From Paraflavitalea soli (GTDB taxonomy: Bacteria > Bacteroidota > Bacteroidia > Chitinophagales > Chitinophagaceae), in assembly GCF_003555545.1 (NCBI RefSeq), contig NZ_CP032157.1:1120546-1184545 (forward strand): a stretch of DNA of 64,000 bases, given 5' to 3'. Of the stretch, positions 36,893-45,282 are shown piece by piece. The position numbers and the translations under genes are program-made. Position 1 is the stretch's first letter; every line of letters begins with the position of its first letter. The notes below the pieces were generated by a model. That model was given only the letters and a program-made list of their open reading frames with translations. It was not told the origin of the DNA and did no database searches.

Positions 36893-37301
36893 AAATATTG
36901 ATTTATGATTTTACATGACAAGCAAAAAGCGCCTGTTCAGGAATAATGCTGCTGAATAGTAAATAGAGCTGGTTGGCCAACATGGATTGATGGGGGATCA
37001 ATAAGTGTTATGTTGGTGGTGCTGCTTAAAAGGATGTAGGTTGGAAATTGAACAGAGTGTAAATATAGAAAATATTAGTCACAATCATCCCCCGGCAACC
37101 TCGCCTCCTCTTATATGAAAAAGGACCACCCCTTCCAGGGAGTGGTCCCATTTTGTTACTGCCAACTGTTATATACAAATGTTTATAATGATAGATACTT
37201 CCCGTTATTTTTTGGTAAGCCGGTTTTCTACAGTTCTTGAAGAATCCCTACATCAATAGGGTGCCTGCTCGTTGCTGGGAACTAATTCTTAATTTTAGGC
37301 C
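36893..37301. other. divergent intergenic region with an isolated hairpin (37123-37148)
   Basis: GGACCAC (37123-37129) pairs with GTGGTCC (37142-37148), with inner CCCT/AGGG pairing, five A before it and TTTTG after it. It has the form of a terminator, but no gene on either strand ends here, so it may be left from a lost gene. Nothing else is recognised in this stretch apart from a TAATTTT element just before the AraC start. Confidence 0.5.
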
Positions 37302-38123
37302 ATGAAGGAAAACGACCAGGAAAATAATAACTTCAGGATAGCTGTTCCAGCTGACTATGCGGGTTTTTTCTCTCATTTTTATTATGCCGAAAATAAAACA
37401 GCTGCAAGCATAACTAAAACATTATTACCTACTTATCAAACCATTCTGATTTTTAATTTTGGCACAAAGGTATTTCTGCATTCGAAACAAGATACTCAAG
37501 TGGAAATAAGTAAATGCCTTGTTTTGGGGCCTATAAAACAGGCATTTGATTATACACTTCCTGCAAATGCAGAGATATTGGTAGTGACTTTTAAAGATGA
37601 TGCTTTTTACCGTTTTTTTGGGAATGCTTCTATTGCTGAACATGTACCAATGGATCCGGATGATATATTAAATGAAAATTGCTTCTCGGTTTTATGGAAT
37701 GAACTCAATAAAATAAAGGACACCAATCTTAGAGTGGACCATATCCTTAAGTTTTGTGACCCTTATTTGCGACAACAAAACACGATTGCTGAACAGCTTA
37801 CAGGTTTTAAGGATCAAACATTAAACCCAATAAAATCAGTTGCCAGCGAAATCAGTCAAACTGAGCGAAATGTTCAACTCATTCATAAAAAACATCTTGG
37901 TTATTCGGCTAAAGAATTTAATCGCTATTTGCGGTTTTTAAAAGCTATCGAACTCATACAGGACATTGTTTCCGCTGATTCCAAAGTTGATTGGTTTGAG
38001 ATAATTAGTGAATGTGGTTATTATGACCAGAGTCAGTTAATACATGATTTCAAGCACTATATCAACATTAGTCCCGCCAAATACCTCAAATTCCAACAGG
38101 ATATTTGTATTTCAAAAAGTTGA
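37302..38123 (+). CDS. AraC-family transcriptional regulator
   Basis: The 273-residue protein has an N-terminal sensory part (to about 160) and a C-terminal AraC helix-turn-helix domain. The first helix-turn-helix is around ISQTERNVQLIHKKHLGYS, followed by FNRYLRFLKAIELI. The second is around EIISECGYYDQSQLIHDFKH and the signature NISPAKYLKF. It precedes an NAD(P)H oxidoreductase gene by 75 bp and is its likely regulator. TAATTTT lies exactly 5 bp before the ATG. Confidence 0.9.
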   Translation: MKENDQENNNFRIAVPADYAGFFSHFYYAENKTAASITKTLLPTYQTILIFNFGTKVFLHSKQDTQVEISKCLVLGPIKQAFDYTLPANAEILVVTFKDDAFYRFFGNASIAEHVPMDPDDILNENCFSVLWNELNKIKDTNLRVDHILKFCDPYLRQQNTIAEQLTGFKDQTLNPIKSVASEISQTERNVQLIHKKHLGYSAKEFNRYLRFLKAIELIQDIVSADSKVDWFEIISECGYYDQSQLIHDFKHYINISPAKYLKFQQDICISKS

Positions 38124-38160
38124 TTTCGTTTCCGTACAATTTTAGCGGATAGCTGCATGG

Positions 38161-38168
38161 TAGTTTTG
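38161..38168 (+). promoter_or_regulatory. candidate -7 element TAGTTTTG
   Basis: It fits the Bacteroidota -7 consensus TAnnTTTG and lies 29 bp before the oxidoreductase ATG at 38198. A weak TTTTA lies at the -33 distance. Confidence 0.45.
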
Positions 38169-38197
38169 TTTCATCAAGTTACTTAAAAACGAAAAAG

Positions 38198-38767
38198 ATG
38201 AAACATTTAATTATTTATGCCCATCCCAATCCAAACAGCCTAAGCAGCCATTTCAAGAATACATTGGCCCAACATCTTCAGATAAATTCGCATGAGGTAG
38301 TAGTAAGAGATTTATACCAATTAAATTTCAACGCCACACTTTCCCTGGATGACATGGAAGGGCAACGAAAAGGCCAAGTGGCTGACGATGTAAAACAAGA
38401 ACAGCAATTTATTGATTGGGCCGATTGTATTTCATTCATACACCCCATTTGGTGGACAGGATTGCCGGCAATAATGAAAGGGTATATTGACAGAGTATTT
38501 AGTTATGGCTTTGCTTACCGTTACGACCAGGGTGTTCAAAAAGGATTGCTTAAAGGAAAGCAGGCGCTTATCATTAATACTCACGGAAAATCCCATGAAG
38601 AGTATAGTGCTGTTGGAATGGACAAAGCTTTATCCCTTACATCAGACAAAGGCATTTACAGCTATTGCGGTTTTGATATAAAAAAGCATTTCTTTTTTGA
38701 CAAAGCCGACAGGCCTTCTCCGGAAAGTATTGAGAACTGGACTAATCAAATTGTATCAATTTTTTAA
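38198..38767 (+). CDS. NAD(P)H-dependent FMN/FAD quinone oxidoreductase (flavodoxin_2 fold)
   Basis: The 189-residue protein has the nucleotide-binding start IIYAHPNPNSLSSHFKNTL, the motif FIHPIWWTGLPAIMKGYIDR and the loop IINTHGKSHEEY, as in NQO1/MdaB-like enzymes. It acts in the cytoplasm by two-electron reduction of quinones or electrophiles. The AraC gene upstream in the same direction probably controls it in response to such a compound. Confidence 0.9.
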   Translation: MKHLIIYAHPNPNSLSSHFKNTLAQHLQINSHEVVVRDLYQLNFNATLSLDDMEGQRKGQVADDVKQEQQFIDWADCISFIHPIWWTGLPAIMKGYIDRVFSYGFAYRYDQGVQKGLLKGKQALIINTHGKSHEEYSAVGMDKALSLTSDKGIYSYCGFDIKKHFFFDKADRPSPESIENWTNQIVSIF

Positions 38768-38779
38768 AACCACATCGTT

Positions 38780-38899
38780 ATGAAAAGCAGACTTCTTAAA
38801 AATATATTGAAAGGGCTTTTACAGGTGCTTGTGTTGCGCCCGGCAATAGTGGTTGCCGGAATAACCAACCAATAATAGCAGCAGGGGAATTATTTTCAT
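38780..38899. other. two truncated gene starts facing each other
   Basis: On the plus strand, 38780-38875 encodes MKSRLLKNILKGLLQVLVLR and 11 more residues, like a signal or anchor sequence cut short. On the minus strand, 38899-38819 encodes MKIIPLLLLLVGYSGNHYCR and 6 more, like a signal peptide without a protein. A 7-bp-arm hairpin (CCGGCAA...TTGCCGG, 38840-38859) lies where they overlap. They may be remnants from a rearrangement. Confidence 0.3.
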
Positions 38900-39095
38900 A
38901 TATTGTGTGCTTTCGACAATAAATCTACCCCCTTTACAAGTAGTTAACCGGGTTGTTGGTAAAAAAGGGCGTGTTTTACCCAACGCTTTGGCAACCCGGC
39001 CTGTATATATACTGTACATAGTAATGAATCCTGCTGCTATTTTCCGAAGATCCTGCTGAACAGCCCCGTATAGCCAGTTATTAATGTACCGGTCT

Positions 39096-41576
39096 ATGAA
39101 GTGTAAACTGATCAGGAATTTATTGGTAGGCTGTATGCTGGCAGCTACAGCGCTTCCCGTGCTGGCCCAAACCCAGGCCTGCCCCGTGAATATTAATTTC
39201 GCCACCGGCGATCTGGCCAATTGGTCGGCCGCCACCGGCTTGATGAGCGGGTCGCTCCTGAACTATCCATTTCCCAATAATGGAGTGACCACCATCCCGG
39301 AATACACGATTGGTGTAACCGGCATCCAGGTCAATACCAGCGCCACTACCGATCCCTTTGGCTATTTCACCACCATCCCCACCATCAATGGATATTCCTA
39401 TAGCTACTCCGTTAAATTAGGGTCCACTGCTACCTCTTTTGATCTCGGCAGGGGCAATAATCCCGGCGGCTTTACACGCTCCGTTACCTATACCATCCAG
39501 GTACCAGCCGGCCCTGTTTCCGAACCTTATACCATGACTTATGCCTATGCCCTCGTACTGGAAAATGGTACCCACAATTCGAATGAACAGCCTTTGTTCA
39601 AGGCTACACTCAATACACCCGATAGCATCATCACCTGCGCATCTCCCGAATATTACCTGCCCACCTTCAACAATGCCGGGCAGGGCGGCGGCGGCGGAGG
39701 AGGAGGTGGTGGGGGTAGCTCTACCGGCGCTACACTCGATTCTGCAACCGCTATTGCCCAGGGATTTATCAATAGCAACACACCTTTCTTTTCCCATAGC
39801 GGTGGAGGAGGAGGTGGAGGTGGCGGTGGGGGCGGCCAGTATTTGTATGATGTGTGGACCAAAGAATGGACCGAAGTAACCTTCGACCTGTCCGCTTACC
39901 GGGGCAAACAGGTGACCCTTACTTTCCAGGCCAATAATTGTAATCCCGGGGCGCATTTTGCCTACGCGTATGTAGCCCTTCGCAATAGTTGTGCCGGCCT
40001 GGAGATCAGCGGCCCGCAGATCGCCTGCGCCAACAGCACTTTTACCTATTCCATCCCTGCACTGGCCAATGCCGCCTATAGCTGGACCGTGCCTGCCGGC
40101 TGGACCATCCAATCCGGCGGCAGCAGCAATAGCGTTACCGTAAAAGCTGGTCCTAACAGCGGCCACATTATTGCCCGTGAGGTCAATGGCTGTGCCGACC
40201 TGCGCGATACTCTCCTGGTGTCGAGCAGGCCACCCACCATACCCGGAGCCGTAACGGGTAATAACGAGGTATGTACCGGCATCAACAGTAGCCTGCTCAC
40301 GTTGGGTGGACACAACGGTGATGTACTGGGCTGGTTGTCCAGCACCAACGGCACTACCTGGACCCCCATTGCCAATACAGCCTTCACGTATACAGCACAA
40401 AACCTTACAGCCACCACCCAATTTGCCGTGGTGGTGCAAAATGGCGCTACCTGTCCGGCAGATACCAGCGTCAGCGCCCTGGTAACGGTTGATCCTAAAA
40501 GCGTAGGGGGGATGCTGAGCCCGGACGTCAGCAGCTTTTGTACCGGGCAAACCGCCGGCAGTTTACTCACACTGACTGGCAATACCGGCACTGTGGTCAA
40601 CTGGCAATCTTCGGCCAATGCCAGCTTGTGGAATAGTTTTGCACCAGCGTATACCGGCGGCGCCTACGCAGCAGGCGGATTGACTGCCACCACTTACTAC
40701 CGCACCATTGTGAAAAGCGGTGTTTGTGAAGCCGATTCCAGCGCCATGGCTACTGTCAAATATGTGAATGTGCCGTTCCCGGCAGCTACTTACGATCCTG
40801 CACAGAAGGCTATTTGTTATGGCGATTCCGTGCGGCTGAATGCCACCATTACCGTGGGCACCAGTTATAGCTGGCGCCCCCTGTCAACACTCCGTAATCC
40901 CGGCGACGGCAACATTCCTTCCCTGCCGCATACCTTGCAGGCATTGGCCAAACCTTTAAATTCTACCAATTATATTCTCTCCGTATTGAATGCCGGATGT
41001 CCCAATACACTCAACGACACTTTCCGCATACAAGTGGCTCCTCCCATTGTCGTATCGGCAGGTAAGGATACCGCGATTGTATGGGGCCAGTCGCTCCAGT
41101 TACAGGCGACTGTGAATGATCCGGCCTCCTATACATATACCTGGTCACCTGCTTCCGGGCTCAACAACGCCAATATCTCCAATCCTGTAGCGGTATTGTG
41201 GGGTGAAACGGCGCAATCCATGATGTATACAGTAAAAGCCACCAACGCCGCTGGTTGTTTCGGAACAGATGCCATCAATGTAAAATTGTTCCGTACCAAA
41301 CCCGATATTTTTGTACCCAATGGTTTCTCGCCTAATGGCGATAACCGAAATGAGGTGATCTATCCTATTTGCGTGGGCATCACCCGCCTCGATTTCTTCC
41401 GCGTGTATAACCGCTGGGGTCAACTGATCTTCAATACCAATACCATTCACAAGGGCTGGGATGGTACCCTGGGAGGTGTACGCCAATCTTCGGGCACTTT
41501 TGTATACATGGTGCAGGGAGTGGATATTACAGGTAAGGTGATCTCCAAACGCGGAACGCTGGAATTGGTACGCTAA
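39096..41576 (+). CDS. large surface protein with T9SS type B (gliding-motility-type) sorting domain and poly-Gly linkers
   Basis: The start at 39096 (MKCKLIRNLLVGCMLAATAL, then a PVLAQ cleavage site) is preferred to 39084. The product has about 826 residues. The N-terminal part has a carbohydrate-binding-like beta-sandwich interrupted by two glycine tracts of about a dozen residues each (DNA near 39685-39715 and 39803-39835). PKD-like and Ig-like strands follow (YSWTVPAGWTIQSGG). The C-terminal 90 residues form a type B sorting domain (FVPNGFSPNGDNRNEVIYPI, FFRVYNRWGQLIF, GTFVYMVQG). It is secreted by the type IX system. No enzyme domain is seen; adhesion is a guess. Confidence 0.85.
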   Translation: MKCKLIRNLLVGCMLAATALPVLAQTQACPVNINFATGDLANWSAATGLMSGSLLNYPFPNNGVTTIPEYTIGVTGIQVNTSATTDPFGYFTTIPTINGYSYSYSVKLGSTATSFDLGRGNNPGGFTRSVTYTIQVPAGPVSEPYTMTYAYALVLENGTHNSNEQPLFKATLNTPDSIITCASPEYYLPTFNNAGQGGGGGGGGGGGSSTGATLDSATAIAQGFINSNTPFFSHSGGGGGGGGGGGGQYLYDVWTKEWTEVTFDLSAYRGKQVTLTFQANNCNPGAHFAYAYVALRNSCAGLEISGPQIACANSTFTYSIPALANAAYSWTVPAGWTIQSGGSSNSVTVKAGPNSGHIIAREVNGCADLRDTLLVSSRPPTIPGAVTGNNEVCTGINSSLLTLGGHNGDVLGWLSSTNGTTWTPIANTAFTYTAQNLTATTQFAVVVQNGATCPADTSVSALVTVDPKSVGGMLSPDVSSFCTGQTAGSLLTLTGNTGTVVNWQSSANASLWNSFAPAYTGGAYAAGGLTATTYYRTIVKSGVCEADSSAMATVKYVNVPFPAATYDPAQKAICYGDSVRLNATITVGTSYSWRPLSTLRNPGDGNIPSLPHTLQALAKPLNSTNYILSVLNAGCPNTLNDTFRIQVAPPIVVSAGKDTAIVWGQSLQLQATVNDPASYTYTWSPASGLNNANISNPVAVLWGETAQSMMYTVKATNAAGCFGTDAINVKLFRTKPDIFVPNGFSPNGDNRNEVIYPICVGITRLDFFRVYNRWGQLIFNTNTIHKGWDGTLGGVRQSSGTFVYMVQGVDITGKVISKRGTLELVR

Positions 41577-41630
41577 GCATTCCTTTTTTGTTTTGAAATA
41601 AAATGTGTATCATAGCATAAACCCCTGGCC

Positions 41631-42191
41631 ATGCCTTCCTTTACCAAAATGATCTTTCCCGCTATTATTGGCGCTTTGTTGCTGACTTCCTGTGCAACTA
41701 TTAATATCAGCGATAGAAATAAAGTTAAAACAGACCAGCAGCTTACGTCTACCGATATTGCTAAGCTCAACGGAACTTTTACCAATAAGGCCAATGATAG
41801 TTTGCCGCTTGGCGTCAATACACTTTGGGATAGACTTTTTAATCATCCTGAGCCGATGAAAGACCGGTGGGCGCATGCTACCGTAAAGTTGGAAGTGGCA
41901 AGCCCTACTGCCATTACCCTTAGCTTGATGGATGCAGATAAACTTATTGATACAAGAACCGTTCGGTTTAAATATAAAAAAGGATATATAAAATTAAGGA
42001 CACAGATGAATGGGAAAATGCTGGTGGGTCCACTCTTATGGGGATTACAGGTTTCTAAATCCTACCTCGGGCTTACAGTAGATAATCAATTGATATTACT
42101 CAATTCAAAAGGCGGTACCCTCATGGTAATATGTGTACCTGCCTTCGGTTCAGGCGGCGAAAACGACATCGCGTATCGCCGCGTAGAATAG
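41631..42191 (+). CDS. lipoprotein of unknown function
   Basis: The 186-residue product has a lipoprotein signal with lipobox LLTSCAT. The body is beta-rich with repeated polar strands (WAHATVKLEVASPTAITLSL, DTRTVRFKYKKGYIKL). No family is recognised. It stands 55 bp after the type B surface protein gene in the same direction and could be an outer-membrane partner of it. Confidence 0.7.
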   Translation: MPSFTKMIFPAIIGALLLTSCATINISDRNKVKTDQQLTSTDIAKLNGTFTNKANDSLPLGVNTLWDRLFNHPEPMKDRWAHATVKLEVASPTAITLSLMDADKLIDTRTVRFKYKKGYIKLRTQMNGKMLVGPLLWGLQVSKSYLGLTVDNQLILLNSKGGTLMVICVPAFGSGGENDIAYRRVE

Positions 42192-42202
42192 CCCCTTTAG
42201 AG

Positions 42203-42334
42203 CTTGTCCCGCACCAGCGGGAAGCTCCGCTTTGTAGCAAACGATTGTATCAAATGTGTTTTATGCCCCTTTAGGGGCTACCGCTTTGTAGCAAACGATT
42301 GTATCAAATGTGTTTTATGCCCCTTTAGGGGCTA
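42203..42334. repeat. TCCCGC hairpin followed by a perfect 54-bp tandem duplication
   Basis: TCCCGC (42207-42212) and GCGGGA (42217-42222) form a hairpin. Directly after it, 42227-42280 and 42281-42334 are identical 54-bp units. Each unit starts CCGCTTTGTAGCAAACG and ends with the self-complementary GCCCCTTTAGGGGC plus TA. A diverged third copy lies at 43615-43668. The gap between the genes (42192-42466) holds little else. Confidence 0.85.
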
Positions 42335-42466
42335 CCCTTTCCAAGTATACAATACATCAATTTCCGCCAGCCACGGTCATTTTAAGACAATCTACTAGTT
42401 TTCCATAGATTACCACCTGCATGCAATGCACCTTTAGGGCTCATTCAAACCCTTAATTTTATTGTT

Positions 42467-43555
42467 ATGCAGGTACGTATGCACCGGTCACCGGTAAGCC
42501 TTTTAATGATCGTATTATTGATCACTTCTTTTTTAGCGTCGTGTAAAAAGAGTATAGAAGAACCACCCGTCGGGCAAGACGATCGGGTAACTGATCAGGC
42601 CCTTATCAGTATTGGCGGCAATGTGTGGACCGAATTGACCCCGGCGGCTCCCAGTATCCCGACATCTGTTACTTTCAACATGTCATTCAGCGTCAGCAAT
42701 AAGTTGTATTCCCTGGTACAGGCAAACGACCAGTTGTGGGAGTACGATCCCTCTACGGCCGCATGGTCAGTGAAGAAAAACAACTTTACCGGGCAACCCA
42801 CTTTTACGTATGTGTATCTTTTTACAAATGGGACCAGTGCCTATTTTATGAAACAATCGACAAAAGAGGTGAAAGCCTACGATTTTGCTACCAGCCAATG
42901 GGGTAATAAAGCCAGTTTTCCAGGAACTTCCAGCGGAGCAGCTTCTTTTTCCGCTACCGCCACCAAAGGATATATTATGGGTGGTACCAATGGATTTGAT
43001 CCTGATGGATATGGCTATGCGTTAAAAGAAAACTGGGAATATGATTTTGCAGCCAATACCTGGCAGTCCAAAGCGAATTTGCCCGGCACCGGTCGTTACA
43101 ATGCGGCTGCCTATGCGATTGGCGATAAGATCTATTTTGGCACCGGTATATCTATATTGACGATCATTAACCCCAATACCTTCCAGCTATACCGTAGTCC
43201 TGTCCTCAATTCAGATTGGTGGGAATACAATACCCTCACCAATACCTGGACCGCCAAAGCTGCCTTCGGTGGTGGTAAGCGTCAGGATACCCGTGGATTT
43301 ATGTTGGGCAATAAAGTGTACCTGGGTCTCGGTACTTCGGCGTATTATTCCAATATCCAATCAGACCTCTGGAGTTACGATGCCACGGCCAATGCCTGGA
43401 CACAAAAGGCGAGTTATCCTCCGGGCAACGGTTATCCTCCCTATGTTACTTTCACTGCCTGCAATGGCCGGGGATATGCAGTTACAGGAAACATCACTGC
43501 TTTCTGGCGATATACACCACCACAGCTCATAATTCCCTTACCTACCAACCCATAG
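42467..43555 (+). CDS. Kelch-repeat lipoprotein
   Basis: The 362-residue product has a lipoprotein signal (LLMIVLLITSFLASCKKS). Kelch-type blades recur with the W.YD/TW pattern: LWEYDPSTAAWSVKKNN, NWEYDFAANTWQSKANLPG, WWEYNTLTNTWTAKAAFGGG, LWSYDATANAWTQKASYP. A single propeller is likely, with about six blades. It is anchored in the outer membrane or periplasm. The ligand is unknown. A TAATTTT element ends 6 bp before the ATG, and a strong terminator follows the stop. Confidence 0.87.
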   Translation: MQVRMHRSPVSLLMIVLLITSFLASCKKSIEEPPVGQDDRVTDQALISIGGNVWTELTPAAPSIPTSVTFNMSFSVSNKLYSLVQANDQLWEYDPSTAAWSVKKNNFTGQPTFTYVYLFTNGTSAYFMKQSTKEVKAYDFATSQWGNKASFPGTSSGAASFSATATKGYIMGGTNGFDPDGYGYALKENWEYDFAANTWQSKANLPGTGRYNAAAYAIGDKIYFGTGISILTIINPNTFQLYRSPVLNSDWWEYNTLTNTWTAKAAFGGGKRQDTRGFMLGNKVYLGLGTSAYYSNIQSDLWSYDATANAWTQKASYPPGNGYPPYVTFTACNGRGYAVTGNITAFWRYTPPQLIIPLPTNP

Positions 43556-43558
43556 GAA

Positions 43559-43605
43559 AATAAACAGGGTGGGTCGCCCTCCAAGGGCGGCTCACCCTGT
43601 TTATT
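43559..43605. terminator. bidirectional terminator between convergent genes
   Basis: A perfect 13-bp outer stem, AATAAACAGGGTG (43559-43571) with its complement at 43593-43605, is extended by an inner stem GTCGCCCT/AGGGCGGC with a 3-base loop. It serves the Kelch gene (+) and probably the MocR gene (-). Confidence 0.9.
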
Positions 43606-43614
43606 ACCGTTTTG

Positions 43615-43668
43615 CCGCTTTGTAGCAAGCGTTCGTATCAAACGTGTATTCTGCCCCTTTAGGGGCTA
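43615..43668. repeat. third, diverged copy of the 54-bp repeat, overlapping the MocR 3' end
   Basis: The 54 bases are in the same orientation as the copies at 42227-42334, with about 8 differences; the GCCCCTTTAGGGGC end is unchanged. Its last 10 bases supply the final codons and stop of the minus-strand MocR gene. Confidence 0.8.
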
Positions 43669-45119
43669 CCCTGCGCCGCATCCCTAAGCGCCCCCACAAA
43701 GTCTTCCATCTCTTTTTCCGTCAGCGACGCAAACCCTATTCTTATGGCATGTAGCTTCTCCAGGAATACCCGTTCCGAGTCTATCAAATAACCTGCCTGG
43801 CAAAGTTTTTCCAGCAGCCCCTTGGCTGTTTTTGCTTTCTTAAAAACAATCCATACACTCATGCCCCCTTCGGGTTTTACAAAACTGATTTCGCCAGACA
43901 AATGCTTCGTCAGCAAAGCACAAAAATAATCCCTGCGGTGTAGGCTCAATTTCACCACTTTTTTCAGGTGCCGTTGCAGGTCTCCCGATTTGATGAATTC
44001 ACTCAATGCCCGTTCCAGCAAAGGATCACCTTGTCGGTCAATGATCCGCCTTAACTTATTCACCACTTTTATCACAGCGCCGCTGGCCACCACATAGCCC
44101 GTCCGTACAGAGGGCGATATGCATTTGCTGAAGGAGCCTATATAGATCACCCGGTTATTGTTAACACTGGCAAGAGGAAGTACAGGATTGTTGGCATACT
44201 GAAAATCATAAGCATAATCATCTTCAAGAATAAAGAAATTATATTTCGATGCCAGCCGCAATAATTCTATCCGGCGGTCAGGGGAGAGCGTAACAGTAGT
44301 GGGGTAGTGGTGATGCGGAGTAGCGTAGAGCAATTTTATTTTCTTCTTTTTACATATCTTTTCTATGCTGCCGGTAAGAAGTCCTTCTTCATCCACCGGT
44401 ATATGCACCACCTTGCCGCCGAGATGTTTGATCATGTCGTCTACAATTTGATAGCCGGGAAAAGTGGTAAAACAGCTGTCCCCGCGTTTGATGAGCGCGG
44501 CCAATGTCAGGTAGATGCCCATCTGGCTGCCCCTCGTTAGGAAGATGTTTTCCGGTGTGCTGTTAATGCCCCTGGTTTCCTGTAGATAAGTGCTCAGTGT
44601 GGTGCGCAGGTCCAGGTCGCCTGCTACATGGTTATACTTCAGCAAACTGAGGTAGGCTTTCTTCGAAAGCAATGACCGGTGGTGCGCGAATAGTTGTTGC
44701 ATCGGCGCAAGCCTTACATCCGGTACTCCATCGTCCATCATTTTTTTACCACTTCCATCCAGGTACAGCGTCTCCAGCCAGGAGGGGTCATTGACCTGTA
44801 CTGCCGTTGTTTCCTGGTTGCCCGGCAGCTCTTTTCCCGGCAAAGATTGATAGGCAATACTGGGTATACGCGATGAAACAAAGGTCCCTTTATGTACAAA
44901 ACTTTCAATCCAGCCCTGGCTGTTCAACTCATCCATCGCCGCTACGATCGTCTTACGGTTAAGACCAAGTAGTTCGCCCAATGTTCTGGCCCCCGGCAGT
45001 TTTTGTCCGGGCCGGAGACGCCCTGCATGGATCTCTGCAATGATCGAATCCACCACCTGTAGGTAGATAGGCTTTCCTGATGCTTTATTGATCAGGATAA
45101 CTGCCCGCCAGGGAAACAT
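43659..45119 (-). CDS. MocR/PdxR-type regulator (GntR helix-turn-helix plus aminotransferase)
   Basis: The start at 45119 (MFPWRAVILINKASGKPIYL) is preferred; the frame extends 45 codons further. The 486-residue product has a GntR winged helix at about 10-80 (VVDSIIAEIHAGRLRPGQKL, TLGELLGLNRKTIVAAMDEL). A class I aminotransferase domain follows, with FLTRGSQMGIYLTLAALI, FILEDDYAYDFQY and the PLP-lysine motif YIGSFSKCISPSVRTGY. MocR proteins sense PLP or an amino compound. The C-terminus (QGSP) is encoded inside a 54-bp repeat copy. The divergent gene 45283 may be a target. Confidence 0.9.
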   Translation of the reverse strand: MFPWRAVILINKASGKPIYLQVVDSIIAEIHAGRLRPGQKLPGARTLGELLGLNRKTIVAAMDELNSQGWIESFVHKGTFVSSRIPSIAYQSLPGKELPGNQETTAVQVNDPSWLETLYLDGSGKKMMDDGVPDVRLAPMQQLFAHHRSLLSKKAYLSLLKYNHVAGDLDLRTTLSTYLQETRGINSTPENIFLTRGSQMGIYLTLAALIKRGDSCFTTFPGYQIVDDMIKHLGGKVVHIPVDEEGLLTGSIEKICKKKKIKLLYATPHHHYPTTVTLSPDRRIELLRLASKYNFFILEDDYAYDFQYANNPVLPLASVNNNRVIYIGSFSKCISPSVRTGYVVASGAVIKVVNKLRRIIDRQGDPLLERALSEFIKSGDLQRHLKKVVKLSLHRRDYFCALLTKHLSGEISFVKPEGGMSVWIVFKKAKTAKGLLEKLCQAGYLIDSERVFLEKLHAIRIGFASLTEKEMEDFVGALRDAAQGSP

Positions 45120-45270
45120 AGTCGAAGGTTTACGTGCAAAATAATTATGTCTGGAGCTTGTCTGATCTTGTCTCGTTGCCTCGATGCCTTTTTGCCTCAT
45201 TGCCTTTCTCTCCCAAACTGGCCCAGTAAATATAATAAAAATGGCCCCATCCACTAAGCCATGGCGTTGC

Positions 45271-45277
45271 TAATTTG
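45271..45277 (+). promoter_or_regulatory. TAATTTG element 5 bp before the ATG at 45283
   Basis: TAATTTG, five bases, then ATG, the same arrangement as before the sensor kinase (26381-26387, minus strand). It could be a -7 element for a leaderless transcript. No -33 TTTG is obvious. Confidence 0.3.
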
Positions 45278-45282
45278 AGGGC

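Noticed and set aside
37123-37148. Hairpin as terminator of a present gene
   Set aside because: Both neighbouring genes start, not end, in this region, so I list it only as an isolated hairpin.
38819-39235. 138-residue minus-strand frame overlapping the start of the type B surface protein
   Set aside because: It overlaps the signal peptide of a convincing gene and has no recognisable domain; only its last 26 residues look like a signal peptide.
39417-40550. 377-residue minus-strand frame opposite the type B surface protein
   Set aside because: Antisense shadow; its Gly/Ala/Ile-rich sequence mirrors the plus-strand codon pattern.
42204-42398. 64-residue frame over the 54-bp tandem repeat
   Set aside because: The repeated protein sequence is a by-product of the DNA duplication, which has an intergenic third copy.
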